Positions 10,554-20,941 of a DNA stretch of 64,000 bases are shown here, piece after piece (position 1 is the first letter of the stretch; each line of letters opens with the position of its first letter). The notes under the pieces are model-generated. The model was not told the DNA's origin, searched no databases, and worked only from the letters and a program-made list of their open reading frames with translations. The position numbers were made by a program, and so were the translations under genes. This DNA is from Bryum argenteum (taxonomy: Eukaryota; Streptophyta; Bryopsida; Bryales; Bryaceae): assembly GCA_037043015.1 (NCBI GenBank), contig CM073324.1, positions 6,841,013 through 6,905,012 on the forward strand, in the 5' to 3' direction.

Positions 10554-11564
10554 GCCTCAGTCGGAGGCGTGGAGGCAGGTTGTCAAAGTTGAAGAATCTA
10601 GGAGACAGCTTAGACACGGGTGGTATGTATGTTGATGTTTTAATAAACTCAACTATATCTACTCGTGCTTTGTGTGATTCTGGATGCCAATGCTTTGCAA
10701 ATCGTATGCGAGCAATTTGTTCGACGGAGAGGGTTGGATGCGTCATCTATTCAACCTAGATCTTTGGAGCAAGTTACGACAATGAAGAAGCGGCCTATGA
10801 TTTGCCAAATTGCAAATTTTATGGCCAATATTGATGGTATGGAGGAGAAGATTGTTGCCTATGTTATTCCAGGACAGATAGATGATATAATCTTGGGAAA
10901 AGGTTGGATGGAGCGACATGATGCAAGTGTTCGACCTGCTAAAGAAGAGGTTTGCATTCGAAAACCTTTCAAGATGATTGTGAAGACTCGACCGATTACG
11001 TTGGAGCCAATGCAAGAGATCGTGCATCGATAATTCAAACTTTGCGGAGAAGCGGTGAACCAAGAGAGGTTTTAGTGCCACTTGGTTGACATCCGGAAGG
11101 CACTACAAATGAGAAGGTGTATAGGGACCCGGCACAACATGCTCCCCGACCGCTCATGCCGATTATTGACGCTTTTAATCGACAAGATGCAAAGTCGTTG
11201 CCCCCAAGCATAGGAAAGGGGTTGATCATGAGATCAATTTTATTGAAGGAAGACTAATGATGACATCCCCGCCATGCCATTTATCGATGTCCAAGGATCA
11301 ATTATTAGTTTTGCGCAAGACCCTTACGGAGTTGTTGGATAATGGATTTATTCGCGTAAGTAATTCACTGCAGCACTCGGGTCATATTTGTGAAGAAACC
11401 TGGCGGAGGATTGCGATTACGTGTTGACTACTATCGGCGATTGAACGAGATGAGTCGGAAGGACAGCTATCCGATTCCGCGCATTGATGAGACGTTAAGA
11501 TCCATTCTTTGCGACCAAATATATCTCCAAGGTTGATGTAATCTCTGCGTTTCATCGGATACGT

Positions 11565-12557
11565 GTGAAAGAAGGTGACGAGTGGAAGACGGCGTTCAAA
11601 ACACGCTTTGGCTTATATGAGTGGTTGGTCACACCGTTTGGACTGACGGGCGCACCTGCAACTTTTCAGCGATATATCAATTGGATACTTCGCGAAGAAT
11701 TGGATATATCTTTGCTCGCATATATTGATGACGTGGTGATCTATAGTGATACTCAAAAAGAACATCGTGATGCAGTTCTCAGGATCATCCGTAAGCTTGC
11801 TAACGCAGAGCTTCAACTTGGTTTTGATAAGAGCGAGTTTGAAGCAGGCACTATTAAGTATCTTGGATATTTGGTGAAGACCGGTTGGGGTTTGCAGGCT
11901 GATCCAGCAAAACTTGAGGCAATTCGTCAATGGGAGCCGCCAAGAAAAGTGAAAGGAGTTCGTGGATTTTTAGGTTTCTGCAATTATTATCGACAATTCA
12001 TAGATGGATATTCTAACATTGCAGAACCTCTTACTCGACTAACGCGGAAAGATCAACCTTTCCATTGGACATCGAAATATCAACATGCCTTTGATCGATT
12101 GAAGGAGGCATTAATTCATGCGACGGTGCTCGTTAAATGGACTCCAGGTTTGGAAACAACCATTGAATGTGATTCCTCTGGTTATGCTGTTGGTGGCACC
12201 TTAATGCAAAAGGTGGACGGACTTTGGCATGCGGTTGCTTATTTCTCGAAGAAACACACCCGATCGGAGTCCAATTATCCGATTCATGACAAGGAAATGC
12301 TAGCAGTTGTACATTGCATCCGCGAGTGGCGTACATTACTTGTTGGCCAACATTTTGAAGTGAGTTCAGATCATCGCAATTTGGCTTATTTTCAGAAGAA
12401 GCAACATTTGAGCGAGAGGCAAATGCGTTGGGCCTACGAGTTGAATGATTTTGACTTTGAGATCGTGCACAAGCCTGGCAAGGATCAAGTTCAATCGGAT
12501 GCACTTTCTCGTCGGGAACAGGATCTTCCCAACACGCAGATGATGATCGAATCATGA
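11565..12557 (+). pseudogene. Reverse transcriptase and RNase H block of the chromovirus
   Basis: A 330-residue open frame covering the back half of the reverse transcriptase and the RNase H domain. Motifs in order: PFGLTGAPATFQ, the catalytic YIDDVVIYS, FLGFCNYYRQFI, the RNase H start TIECDSSGYAVG, and DHRNL. It starts inside the domain; the front part, with the first catalytic Asp, lies upstream in other frames (about 11280-11560). It is a fragment of a once continuous polyprotein and not a separate gene. Confidence 0.8.
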
Positions 12558-13199
12558 ATCGATATCATCGCCTTTTGAGCGGAGATGATGGCGCTTTGAA
12601 GGTTGTCGCTAAATCCGCATGGATCACGAGATGGTGATGCGATTCGAGAGAAAGAGGCTCACGCTCTGAGTCGATAATGACCCCGCGTCCCATATGTCCA
12701 TTTATTGACGCAGAGATGATTGCATTATGGGATGTTGCCCTGCAAACAAATCATCGTTATTGGAAGATGCGAAAGGGTTATGGATGGTGAGCACCGACTA
12801 CCTAAAGAATGGGGCTTACCTATCACGATTAGTGAGTGTTACAGTAGATTCGGTCATCGATTGCGTTGGCGTGGACGAATATGGATTCCGCGCACGAACC
12901 TCTTCGTACACGTTTGATCCAATCTACTCATGATTCACCACTAGCGGGACATCCAGTCGTGAGGAGTGCAGCGTGACTTGATTGCACGTGAATATACGTG
13001 GCTTGGGTTGACACAAGAGAGATTCGGAGATTTATGCGGAATTGCAACGTGTGTGGAAAATCGAAGATTTGGCGGGAAGCGAAGCAAGGGTTGCTAAAAC
13101 CTTTGCCAATTCCGCACGGATTTGACCGAGCTCTCCATTGATTTTATTACGGATTGGCACTAAGCAACATCGACTGTAAAAATATCATGGTTGTGACGG

Positions 13200-14160
13200 A
13201 TCGTTTGTCCAAATCTATCATTCTTTGTGCCTATGAAGACAATTCGTGCACTTGATGTGGCTCACAAACTTTTAGAGCAAGTTTTTCAAGATCACGGATT
13301 GCCTGCAGCAATTGTGTCGGATCGTGGTAGTCAATTTGTTAGTCCGCTTTTGTGAAGTATGCAGATTGATGAAGATTACGCGTCGGTTGTCGGCGACTTT
13401 CCATCCGGAGACAGATGGTGCAACAGAGAGGGGCGAATCAAGAGCTTGAAACATATCTTCGTATTTTCACGACATTTGAGCAAGAAGATTGGGCTTTTCG
13501 ATTTGCCGATCGCGATGATGGCGTTGAATAATCGTGTGTCGCGATCTATAGGTATGTACGCATTTTTATGACTCACGGTTATCATCATTCGGTCATGAAT
13601 ATTACTATACCCGAGGAGGCGGGTTCTTCGTTGTCACCGGGCGGAAAAAGGACGCAAGCTTGTTGAGCACTTCGGCGTAATTCAAGTGAATCGCAACAAC
13701 GGCAATGGCCATTGCGCAAGAGACTCAAGAACGCTATCAAATACACGACGCCTTCGGTGGCGAGGATTTTCGTCCCGGTGATCGTGTGTGGTTGAAGTTG
13801 AAGAACATCAACACGTCCCGACCAATCAAGAAGCTTCATTGGATTACTCTTCCTTATCGTGTATTGAAGTGCGTAGGTACACATGCGGTTCGTTTGAATA
13901 CACCGTCGGTATTCATCCTGCTTTTTCATGAGTTTAGTGAAGAAGGCAAAATGAGGATCCGTTGCCTTCCCAACTACCTCATGATAATGAGCTCGGTGTT
14001 GTTTTGAGCAATCCCTTCGAGGCATCCACTAGCGAGGACGAGTATCTTTGTTGAAAGAGTGTTGCAACATCGACGTCGTGGGCGCGGTTGGCAACTACTT
14101 GTAAAGTGGACGGATGGCGGAGCCTACTTGGGAACCCGGTTTGCCAATTACAAAATGTCA
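13200..14160 (+). pseudogene. Integrase and chromodomain remnant
   Basis: The stretch after 13246 reads LDVAHKLLEQVFQDHGLP and IVSDRGSQFVS, the second catalytic Asp region of a retroviral-type integrase. The frame 13705-14007 gives the post-integrase segment (DFRPGDRVWLKL). Near 14050-14140 a broken chromodomain follows (VLQHRRRGRGWQLLVKW, then WEP). Stops and frameshifts throughout. Confidence 0.65.
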
Positions 14161-14370
14161 TGGCCTTAGACGATTACGAGCGCTTGTTGCGCGCGTCTGG
14201 TACTGATATTCCTTGGGCACTGTCGTAACGTGCTTTCCCGATTCGTGCCCGGATAACCCTTTTTTGTGGTAAAAGAGGTTTCCCAAACAAGAACCCGAGT
14301 ATTCGTCCACGGAGATCTGTGAAGTGCAAGGGACGAGCGATTTTGCACAAGTTAGCAAACCCGGTTTGTG

Positions 14371-16996
14371 CTATCCGGTATCGGCCCTATCACCCCCGTC
14401 TGCCTGTATCTTGTCCCCGAAAAAGGCGGCGGACGGAGAGAAGGGGGTGGGGGTTTCGTCTTAGTGGTTTAGTTTAGCCTCTGTATTCACCTCAGAGGGG
14501 TTTTCCCGGATTTAGATAAGTGGGGGATTAGACCACTGTTCCCGTTGATTAACGTGACCGGAAAGGTCACCGAGACTCTCTCTCTCCTTACCCTGTTAGG
14601 AACTTCCCTTATACCTCCCTCTACGCCCGGACTCTGGGTCCACACGTATGTCACAAAGATTGGTATCCGGTTCTCCTATGGTCCAGTTATCGCAACTCGC
14701 TACCCGGGTTAGTAGATCCCGGGTTACTGGACTGGGGGATGGTGCGACTGGCCCGGAGTTCACCGCTATCACCTCTGCATGCACATGCCTACCCGGACTT
14801 CAGCGATCTAGGGGGACTCAACCGATGGTGTTCTCGGGAGTCGGTTGAGCGGCCGGAATCCCTTCCTGGCCGCTGTAATCCCAGACGCTACACGGACAGA
14901 CTGGACCGAACCCTAAGTGGCAAGTGCCGTTCGCTAGCCGCACTCTTCCCCTGCCAGCTTCTCTACCTCCCGTACTATCCTCCGTTCAAGGACGGAACCG
15001 TTCTCTCTCTTGCCCGGATAGCAAGGGTCCTCTGAACTTCCGCAAACACCCCCAACCCAGCAAACAAGACAGGAAACGAGAAAGAGACACAATCACACAC
15101 ACACGGGAATTGAGAAAGAGGCGTACTTGCGCTGAAATTAGGGTATTGCAAAGGCACAAAAAGACCCCGAGGGGTATCCTCCCCCTCGGCTAAGTAGCGA
15201 TCCTCCCCGGCATCCCGAGAAGAGGACAAAAGTCCTCGCTAGGGAATCTTTCTAAATCCTACCCCTAGTCGGCCCTAGCGCCGTCATTCTCCTATCTCGC
15301 AATAAAGGCACAACTAAATCTCGATCCGAGATATCTCGCCTGACTACTTGCGTCCGGATCGTCCTCCTCCTTCCCGATTCTACGGTGCCTCGGTAGTCGT
15401 GGAGGTACCGTCCCCCCGCATCTTCGGCCCGGGTTGAGAGGTGATCTCCTCCTCCTCTCCTCCTCGCCATGTGCCGATGCGCTCCCCCGCCGTCCACCAC
15501 TCGGTGCTCACTGGAGGGGCGGGGGTGAGGTATCCGGAAATACCTCCCCGGTCTCCGGGACCTCCACCAACTCCTCGGGTATGAGGGGGGTGGTCTCCGA
15601 GGTGTGGGCTGAGCCAGGGGGACCCTCGGGGACAGGAGATCCCGCGATGGAAATTGCCGGTGCCGATAGAGCCTGGGGTGCCTCGATCCCCTGTTCGGGT
15701 GGATGGGGGTTGGTCCTCTCATCTTCTCCTGGTTGGATCGTGGCCTCCGGGGCGGGAGCAGGGCTCTCATCCCTGGGGTCCACTATCCGGTCAGGTGGAA
15801 TCGGGGAGGAAGTCCTGCTATCTGTCTCTATCCGGGAAGCTCTCTCCTCGGGGGGGACTTCTTCCTTGGCCGCCTCTGTCTCTTCGTGGGTATCCTCGGG
15901 GAGGAGTGGCAGTACGCTTGCCCCGGCCGGAACCTTTTCCGGGCTGCGGACGGGTGGAGGAATGGGCTCCTCCATGGCTACGGGGTCGGCAGACTCCTCT
16001 TCCTCTGCCCGGGCAGCCTCAACAGACTCGGATGCTACCCGGGTAGGAGGGTTTTCAACTACCTCCGGTGGGGGTGCTTCTCCGGGAAAGGCCTTAGCCA
16101 TTTCCCCGATGAGGGTCCTCATCTCCTGGAGGGCTCCTTCCATCCTCTCCGCGGCCTTCTTCATGTATGCCGCCATCCGGGTTGGGAGGTCCGATCCCGA
16201 TGCCTGGAATTGGGCGTCGGCGGTGAGCCTTCACCGTGCCTCTCCGTGCATACGAGGATCTCCCGAGCCCGAAAAGGTCTTTGCCAGCGTACCCTGCTTT
16301 GCTTAGACAGTTCCTCCTCCAACTGCTGGATTTCCCGGGCTTGCCGAAGGATGATGAGGGACCCCTCGTTGATGCTTGCCCGGACTGTCGCATTCTCCTG
16401 GACTAGATCCCGCACCATGTCGGGTCTTGCTCCACCGGCCGATCCGGAGAGCTACCGATATCCCGCGCAGGGCCTTATGCATTTGCGAGATGCTCCTGCG
16501 TGCATACGTGCAAAGCGTGGGCGATCGGTTGCGAGGGTGTTCCTCCGTTATCCGGAATGGGGTACCGGAAGGCGTAGGTCGATCTCCCGCCTCCGCGGGG
16601 TGAAATCCTCCCACCCGGGTAACCGGTCGGTGTTGGCCGGTGCCGTCTCTCCTTGTACCCGGGTAGCGGGGACAGGAGAGTACTGTCCAGTGACCCCCTC
16701 CTCCTCCGAGTCCGAGGACTCCTCCATCACCCTTTTCCCTTTTCTCCGGGCGTCTCCTTCCCCGGGCGAGGTGGGTCGCTGTATGGCCGGAATAGCCCTG
16801 ACGACTGGCTCGAGGAGCTCGGCCCGGACAGCAGGGGAAGTAGCAGGGGTCGCGGCAGTGTCCTCCCTGGGCCTGGTAAGCTTCCTCCGAACCCGGGGGC
16901 GAGGACTCTCGGAGGGGAGGTCCGCCCTCCTCTTCCTAGCATACGTTGGGTCTCCCCACTCGATTTCTCCTGCAGCTGGCGGGGGCACGGGGTCAC
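14371..16996 (-). mobile_element. CCCGG-rich element, part on the left of the hAT insertion
   Basis: GC-rich block with frequent CCCGG and CCGGGT words, unlike its surroundings. Minus-strand frames are open at 16996-16548, 16418-16161 and 16176-15508. Together they encode a Pro/Glu/Ser-rich disordered protein with a short coiled coil (VQENATVRASINEG, MKKAAERMEGALQEMR). It belongs with 33920-35540: the minus-strand frame ending at 33920 continues in frame at 16996 once the 17005-33911 insert and one copy of its 8-bp target duplication are ignored. I cannot assign it to a known superfamily. The 900 bp nearest 14371 carry no ORF I trust. Confidence 0.5.
15508..16176 (-). CDS. Pro/Glu-rich disordered ORF of the CCCGG-rich element
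   Basis: Open frame of 222 codons on the minus strand starting MAAYMKKAAERMEGALQ: a short amphipathic helix, then about 180 residues dominated by Pro, Glu, Ala and Ser. No family recognised. Probably a C-terminal part of the protein whose upstream parts lie at 16418-16161, 16996-16548 and 34769-33920, given the common strand and composition. Confidence 0.4.
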   Translation of the reverse strand: MAAYMKKAAERMEGALQEMRTLIGEMAKAFPGEAPPPEVVENPPTRVASESVEAARAEEEESADPVAMEEPIPPPVRSPEKVPAGASVLPLLPEDTHEETEAAKEEVPPEERASRIETDSRTSSPIPPDRIVDPRDESPAPAPEATIQPGEDERTNPHPPEQGIEAPQALSAPAISIAGSPVPEGPPGSAHTSETTPLIPEELVEVPETGEVFPDTSPPPLQ

Positions 16997-17004
16997 CTAC
17001 CGGA
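16997..17004. repeat. 8-bp target duplication CTACCGGA, left copy
   Basis: CTACCGGA directly abuts the left end of the hAT element; the identical octamer abuts its right end at 33912-33919. Eight-base duplications are the rule for the hAT superfamily. Confidence 0.9.
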
Positions 17005-17015
17005 CAGGGATGTCA
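17005..17015 (+). repeat. Left terminal inverted repeat of the giant hAT
   Basis: CAGGGATGTCA, exact reverse complement of the right end at 33901-33911. Confidence 0.9.
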
Positions 17016-17017
17016 CA

Positions 17018-17062
17018 GCGTCCGGACGTCCGGACGTCCGGCAGAAGTCCGGGGACCGTCCG
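17018..17062. repeat. Left subterminal GGACGTCC repeats
   Basis: Three overlapping CCGGACGTCCGG-type words, each containing the perfect palindrome GGACGTCC, followed by AGTCCGGGGACCGTCCG. The right end has the same words (33836-33898). In hAT elements such clusters are where transposase binds; that role is inferred here. Confidence 0.7.
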
Positions 17063-17134
17063 TGACTTAGAAAATCTGGTCGTTTTACCAAGGGTAAATG
17101 ACCAACGGGGTGCGTTCATTGGTCGAACCACCCC

Positions 17135-17395
17135 GTCGACCGTCCCGACCTCTCCGTCGCCCCGACCGACGGCCGGTCGGCCGCCGAGCGACCGGCCGTC
17201 GGCCGCGGGTGACCGGCCTTGGGTCCGGCCGTCGGCCTGGGCGACCGGCCGTCGGTCCGGCCGTCAGCCCCGGCGACCGGCCGTCGGTCCGGCCGTCGGC
17301 CTCGGCGACCGGCCGTCGGTCCGGCCGTCGGCCTCGGCGACCGGCCGTCGGCCACTGCGACCGGCCCTCGCATCCTGCGACCGCCAACGGCCAGA
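17135..17395. repeat. GC-rich array A4, 32-bp period
   Basis: Units beginning GGCGACCGGCCGTCGG start at 17272, 17304 and 17336, giving an exact 32-bp period, with degenerate units to the left. It stands between the left hAT end and the TATA box of the transposase gene. The core GACCGGCCGTC differs from the left-block arrays (GACCGCCGGTC) but has the same CGACCG/CGGTC make-up. Confidence 0.75.
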
Positions 17396-17470
17396 TGGCC
17401 CTTTTGAGCATCCAACGGTTTAGGAGCATTTCAATTTCAAATTGCAACGGTCATATTCGGAGTTGGATGG

Positions 17471-17478
17471 TATATAAG
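17471..17478 (+). promoter_or_regulatory. TATA box of the hAT transposase gene
   Basis: TATATAAG, about 75 bp after array A4 and 208 bp before the ATG at 17679. Confidence 0.65.
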
Positions 17479-17678
17479 AGAAGACACATTGAGTCTCATT
17501 TCACTTCCGAATTTTGAACACTTTCCAAGAGCTATGAGCCACATAATTCATTTTATGTGTACATTGCTTGGTAGGTATTGAGTTCGGAAGTGAGGATTTC
17601 CGTAAGGAACTCTTGCCAATTTTTTCCCCGTCACGGTCCCACCATTACTTAAGACTTTGAGGCGTCCTATTTATCAAA

Positions 17679-19891
17679 ATGGGCCCTGCTCCACATGAGC
17701 CTTGGTTTAGAGACTTCGAGAAGGAAGGCAAAGCGTCTGGGTCCTTCCTACAATGCTCACTATGTCGTGTAATTGTTTCAAGAAGAAGAGTCGAATTTGA
17801 GTCATTATGGGTACGAGAAGATTCCCGGACATAGGGATTCGAGTTACATCCTTTGCTTGAAGCGCCTAGGGAAATTAGGCGCTTATTTTTAAGATGTGGT
17901 GGGGAGTTTCCCTCCATATAACGGAGAATTGGAACTATTTCTCGGTGAATGTTCTCTCACTCCATCCACGGACGTTCCAGGTGCTTCAAAACATGACATT
18001 CCTGAAACCCCTAGGAGTGACTCTTGTGTAGGGTCCTCGCTAGGCACCCCCATGAATTCAACAAAATTTTTGGTAGGGTCAACCTCTGCTTCTTCCATGC
18101 ATATGAGGGGAATAAGGGATACTCGCCCGATGTTTGGATCTATGAAGCAAACGAAGCAATCTTCAATTGAAGCTACTTTTGCGACGGATAGGCGGGAGTT
18201 GGATAAACTCAGGCGAAATTTTTTACGAAGCAAATATACTATTCTCGGTGAGCCCGCAATGATGCGTTCAAAGTCACGTGATGAAGATCAAAGGGATTTC
18301 GAAAATCCTATGCTCCACCATCCTACCATGACATTCGGACAAGGTTGTTAGGAGAAGTAAAGACGGAGTTACAAAAGAAACTAGATAGTAGACTCTCTGA
18401 GAGCCTTCGGAAGTTTGGAGGAACTTTGACTATGGATGGATGGTCATCTGTGACTAGTCGCCCTTTGGTAAATGCGATGCTCGTGACTCAAGCCGGAGAG
18501 CTTTTTCTTGGTGCTTTGTCGATACTCGCCAAAAAAAACAATGTGTACATGTCAACTCTCATGTTGAAGTACATAGAAGAAGTTGGACCGCATAAATGCT
18601 TCAGAATGCTCAATGCCTCAAGAATAGTCCTTGAGAAATATCCGCACATTTTCATGCAAGGGTGTGCGACACATGCAATGGACTTGTTGTTGGAGGATTG
18701 GGGAAAGGCCGGATGGATGGCGAATACTTTGGTCATGGCGAAGAAAATGGTCAAGTTTATCAAGAGGCGACAAATGCCCCTAGCTGTGTTTCGTAAACAC
18801 GAGGCGAAATTCAGCCTCCTGATGCCCAGGAAAACAAGATTTGCTAGTCAATTCATAATGATAGATCGCTTGTTGGAGGTCAAGGAATCATTGGAGCAAG
18901 TTGTTGTCGACCCTATGTTCACAGCCTATGCCTCGAAGAAGACGGTATCTGCTAGAGATAAGCTTATATTCTCACGTAAGGTCAAGAAGGTGGTGTTGAG
19001 CAATGAGTTTTGGAAGCAATGCAAAAGACTACGGGATATGGTTGCCCCGTGGTGTACGCTCTGAGAGAATTCGACGGCAAGGCTCCTAGTACGGGCAAGG
19101 CATGGCATATTATGCGTGATCTTGAGAGACATGTCCATACTTTGCACGCACCGCCCATCTCATTGGAACCACTTGAGGTGGCCACCGCAAAAGAGGAGTT
19201 TTACCATCGGAAACGGCTCATGACAACGGATTTACATGGTGCGGCTGCACTTTTAAATCCTTATTTACTACACGACCAAGAGTTAGCTGACGATCCCGAT
19301 CTTACAATCGCTTGCAAGCGTGTTTTACAAAAATTATGTCCCGCGGAGGATTACGCAGACGTGGTGAGTGAATTTCTTGCGTTTCGAGTAAGGGGTCCAC
19401 CATTCCATGACATCTTGGAGCCTAATACTCAAAAACTAGCTCCACATGCATGGTGGGAGTTTGAAGGTGCTTGTGCTAAGCTCCTCTCTCCAATTGCAAA
19501 GCGAATACTAGCACAGACCGTGTCCTCGTCAGCTTGCGAACGCAACTGGAGTAGCTACTCTTATGTTCACGACAAGAAACGGAATCGGTTACTACCGGGC
19601 AGAGCTGATGACTTGGTCTACATATATTCCAACTCGAAATTGCTCGCGAATGATAAGTTGAGTGATGATGGGCGGTGGTATAGAGAGAACTTGGATTTAG
19701 AGGAAGACCAAGTACATGAGAATGATGAGGAAGCTGTCGAGGACGAATCAGAGTCTGATGACAATGATGTTTTTGAATTTGGCGATGAAGATGATGATAT
19801 GACTTTCTTCCCCGCTTCAAATGATGAAGATGCTCCAAATGTTCATGATGGTAATGGTGATTTTATCGCTCATGGTCTTTCAAATGGATGA
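17679..19891 (+). pseudogene. hAT transposase with BED-like finger, DUF659 and dimerisation domain
   Basis: It would bind the ends of its transposon and cut and join them in the nucleus. ATG at 17679 opens MGPAPHEPWFRDFEKEG with a CSLC pair, a BED-type zinc finger start. A frame change lies before 17896. The frame 18345-19064 contains LTMDGWSS (first catalytic Asp region), the DUF659-type segment and CATHAMDLLLED. A one-base shift in a C run near 19048 leads to 19010-19891, with LREFDGKAPSTGKAW, HAWWEFEG and the dimerisation block SSSACERNWSSYSYVHDKKR ending in DDLVYIYSNSKLL. An acidic tail follows. With at least two frame breaks this copy looks inactive unless introns or sequence errors explain them. 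It is the outermost gene of the giant element. Confidence 0.8.
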
Positions 19892-19988
19892 TCTAGATGA
19901 TGAGCGCACCGTTAGCCCGGTTAATGACACAAGGCGGCATGGACAAATCAAATAACGTCCTACCACATATCGCTCTTCAAGTTTACGG

Positions 19989-20501
19989 TTGGAAAAGGGG
20001 GCGATAGATGCGAAGACCATTGCGTGCAACACAATTGCGGGCACTATGAGCTCTGATCCGGTCGCGGAGAATATTGCATCCGGTAGTAAGGATCAAGTAT
20101 CGATCAATGTGCTACTCCCGGCTTTATTTCAACCCTCTACTACAAGGGTTACGACAACCTTGGAGAAATCGTCTAAGGGTTTAGTATCCCTTTCAAGAGC
20201 CAAATATGGGAGCATCTCTAGTGACTCTGATGTACCGTTGGGCAGGTATTTAAAGAATGCCAATGTTCTTCGTACTGCCACGGGATTACAGCACATGCTT
20301 GGCTCTTCCAAGTCGCATAAACGGAAATCTGCAATGATTCCAATTGTTCCGCCTAAAAAACGAAGATCCTCATTAATCTCCCCCGAATTTGATACTTGGC
20401 ATAAGTATGGGAATATACAATGTCCAGAGAATAAACCCAAGATCAAAGAGGAGGTTCCAAGCGATTATGAATATGATCCTACGGGATCCAAATGGAGATG
20501 A
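19989..20501 (+). CDS. Possible C-terminal extension of the hAT transposase
   Basis: A 170-codon open frame about 100 bp after the transposase stop, same strand. It is Ser/Thr-rich with two basic clusters (KSHKRKSAMIP, PPKKRRSSL) that look like nuclear localisation signals. No domain recognised. It may be a downstream exon or frame-shifted tail of the transposase, or an independent gene; no splice pair was established. Confidence 0.4.
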   Translation: MEKGAIDAKTIACNTIAGTMSSDPVAENIASGSKDQVSINVLLPALFQPSTTRVTTTLEKSSKGLVSLSRAKYGSISSDSDVPLGRYLKNANVLRTATGLQHMLGSSKSHKRKSAMIPIVPPKKRRSSLISPEFDTWHKYGNIQCPENKPKIKEEVPSDYEYDPTGSKWR

Positions 20502-20941
20502 AGTGAAGGAGATAGCGATTATGAGCAATCCTCCGGTCCCCGATGAGTAGTTGAATTTGGCATCTTTATGTAGTATAGGTTCATAGGACTTATACTTATT
20601 ATAGAAATTGTAGTTATAGTTTACTGTAGTACTTTATTGTTATACTCCAAATGCATTTGGAGATTCTATTGTCTACATGACTGCATTTAATGTTTTGAAA
20701 AATATTACATACATTTTTACATACTTGTCGTACGATAGTCTTCACTCTCAATTGTCTCAAGCATACAAAAGAAATGCACATTAAATCAAAAAAGATTGTA
20801 ACCCTTTACTTCAAAAATAAGGCCCCATGGATCAATGGTGGCATTTGCATCATTTTTAAAACAACAACCATACAATCTAAAAAAAGCATATATATGTATA
20901 GTTATATATGTGGAACTTAAGGTCCAACATCCGTTCTAACT
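20502..20941. other. Convergent intergenic stretch inside the hAT element
   Basis: AT-rich, between the plus-strand transposase region and the minus-strand GWE/RING gene. Nothing else recognised. Confidence 0.5.

Larger units (their letters stand above)
9223..14370 (+). mobile_element. Decayed Ty3/gypsy chromovirus internal region
   Basis: Domain order on the plus strand is gag, protease, reverse transcriptase, RNase H, integrase, chromodomain, which defines a Ty3/gypsy chromovirus. A Gag zinc knuckle (CFLCLKRGHRANEC) lies near 10340. A protease-like ALCDSGC is near 10665. The polymerase block is at 11565-12557. Integrase remnants (IVSDRGSQF) lie near 13310, and a chromodomain-like segment with LVKWTDGG is near 14100. 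The frame changes many times and stops are frequent, so the copy cannot make its own proteins. No standard tRNA primer site is obvious after the LTR. The right boundary near 14370 is where CCCGG-rich sequence begins and is approximate. Confidence 0.75.
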
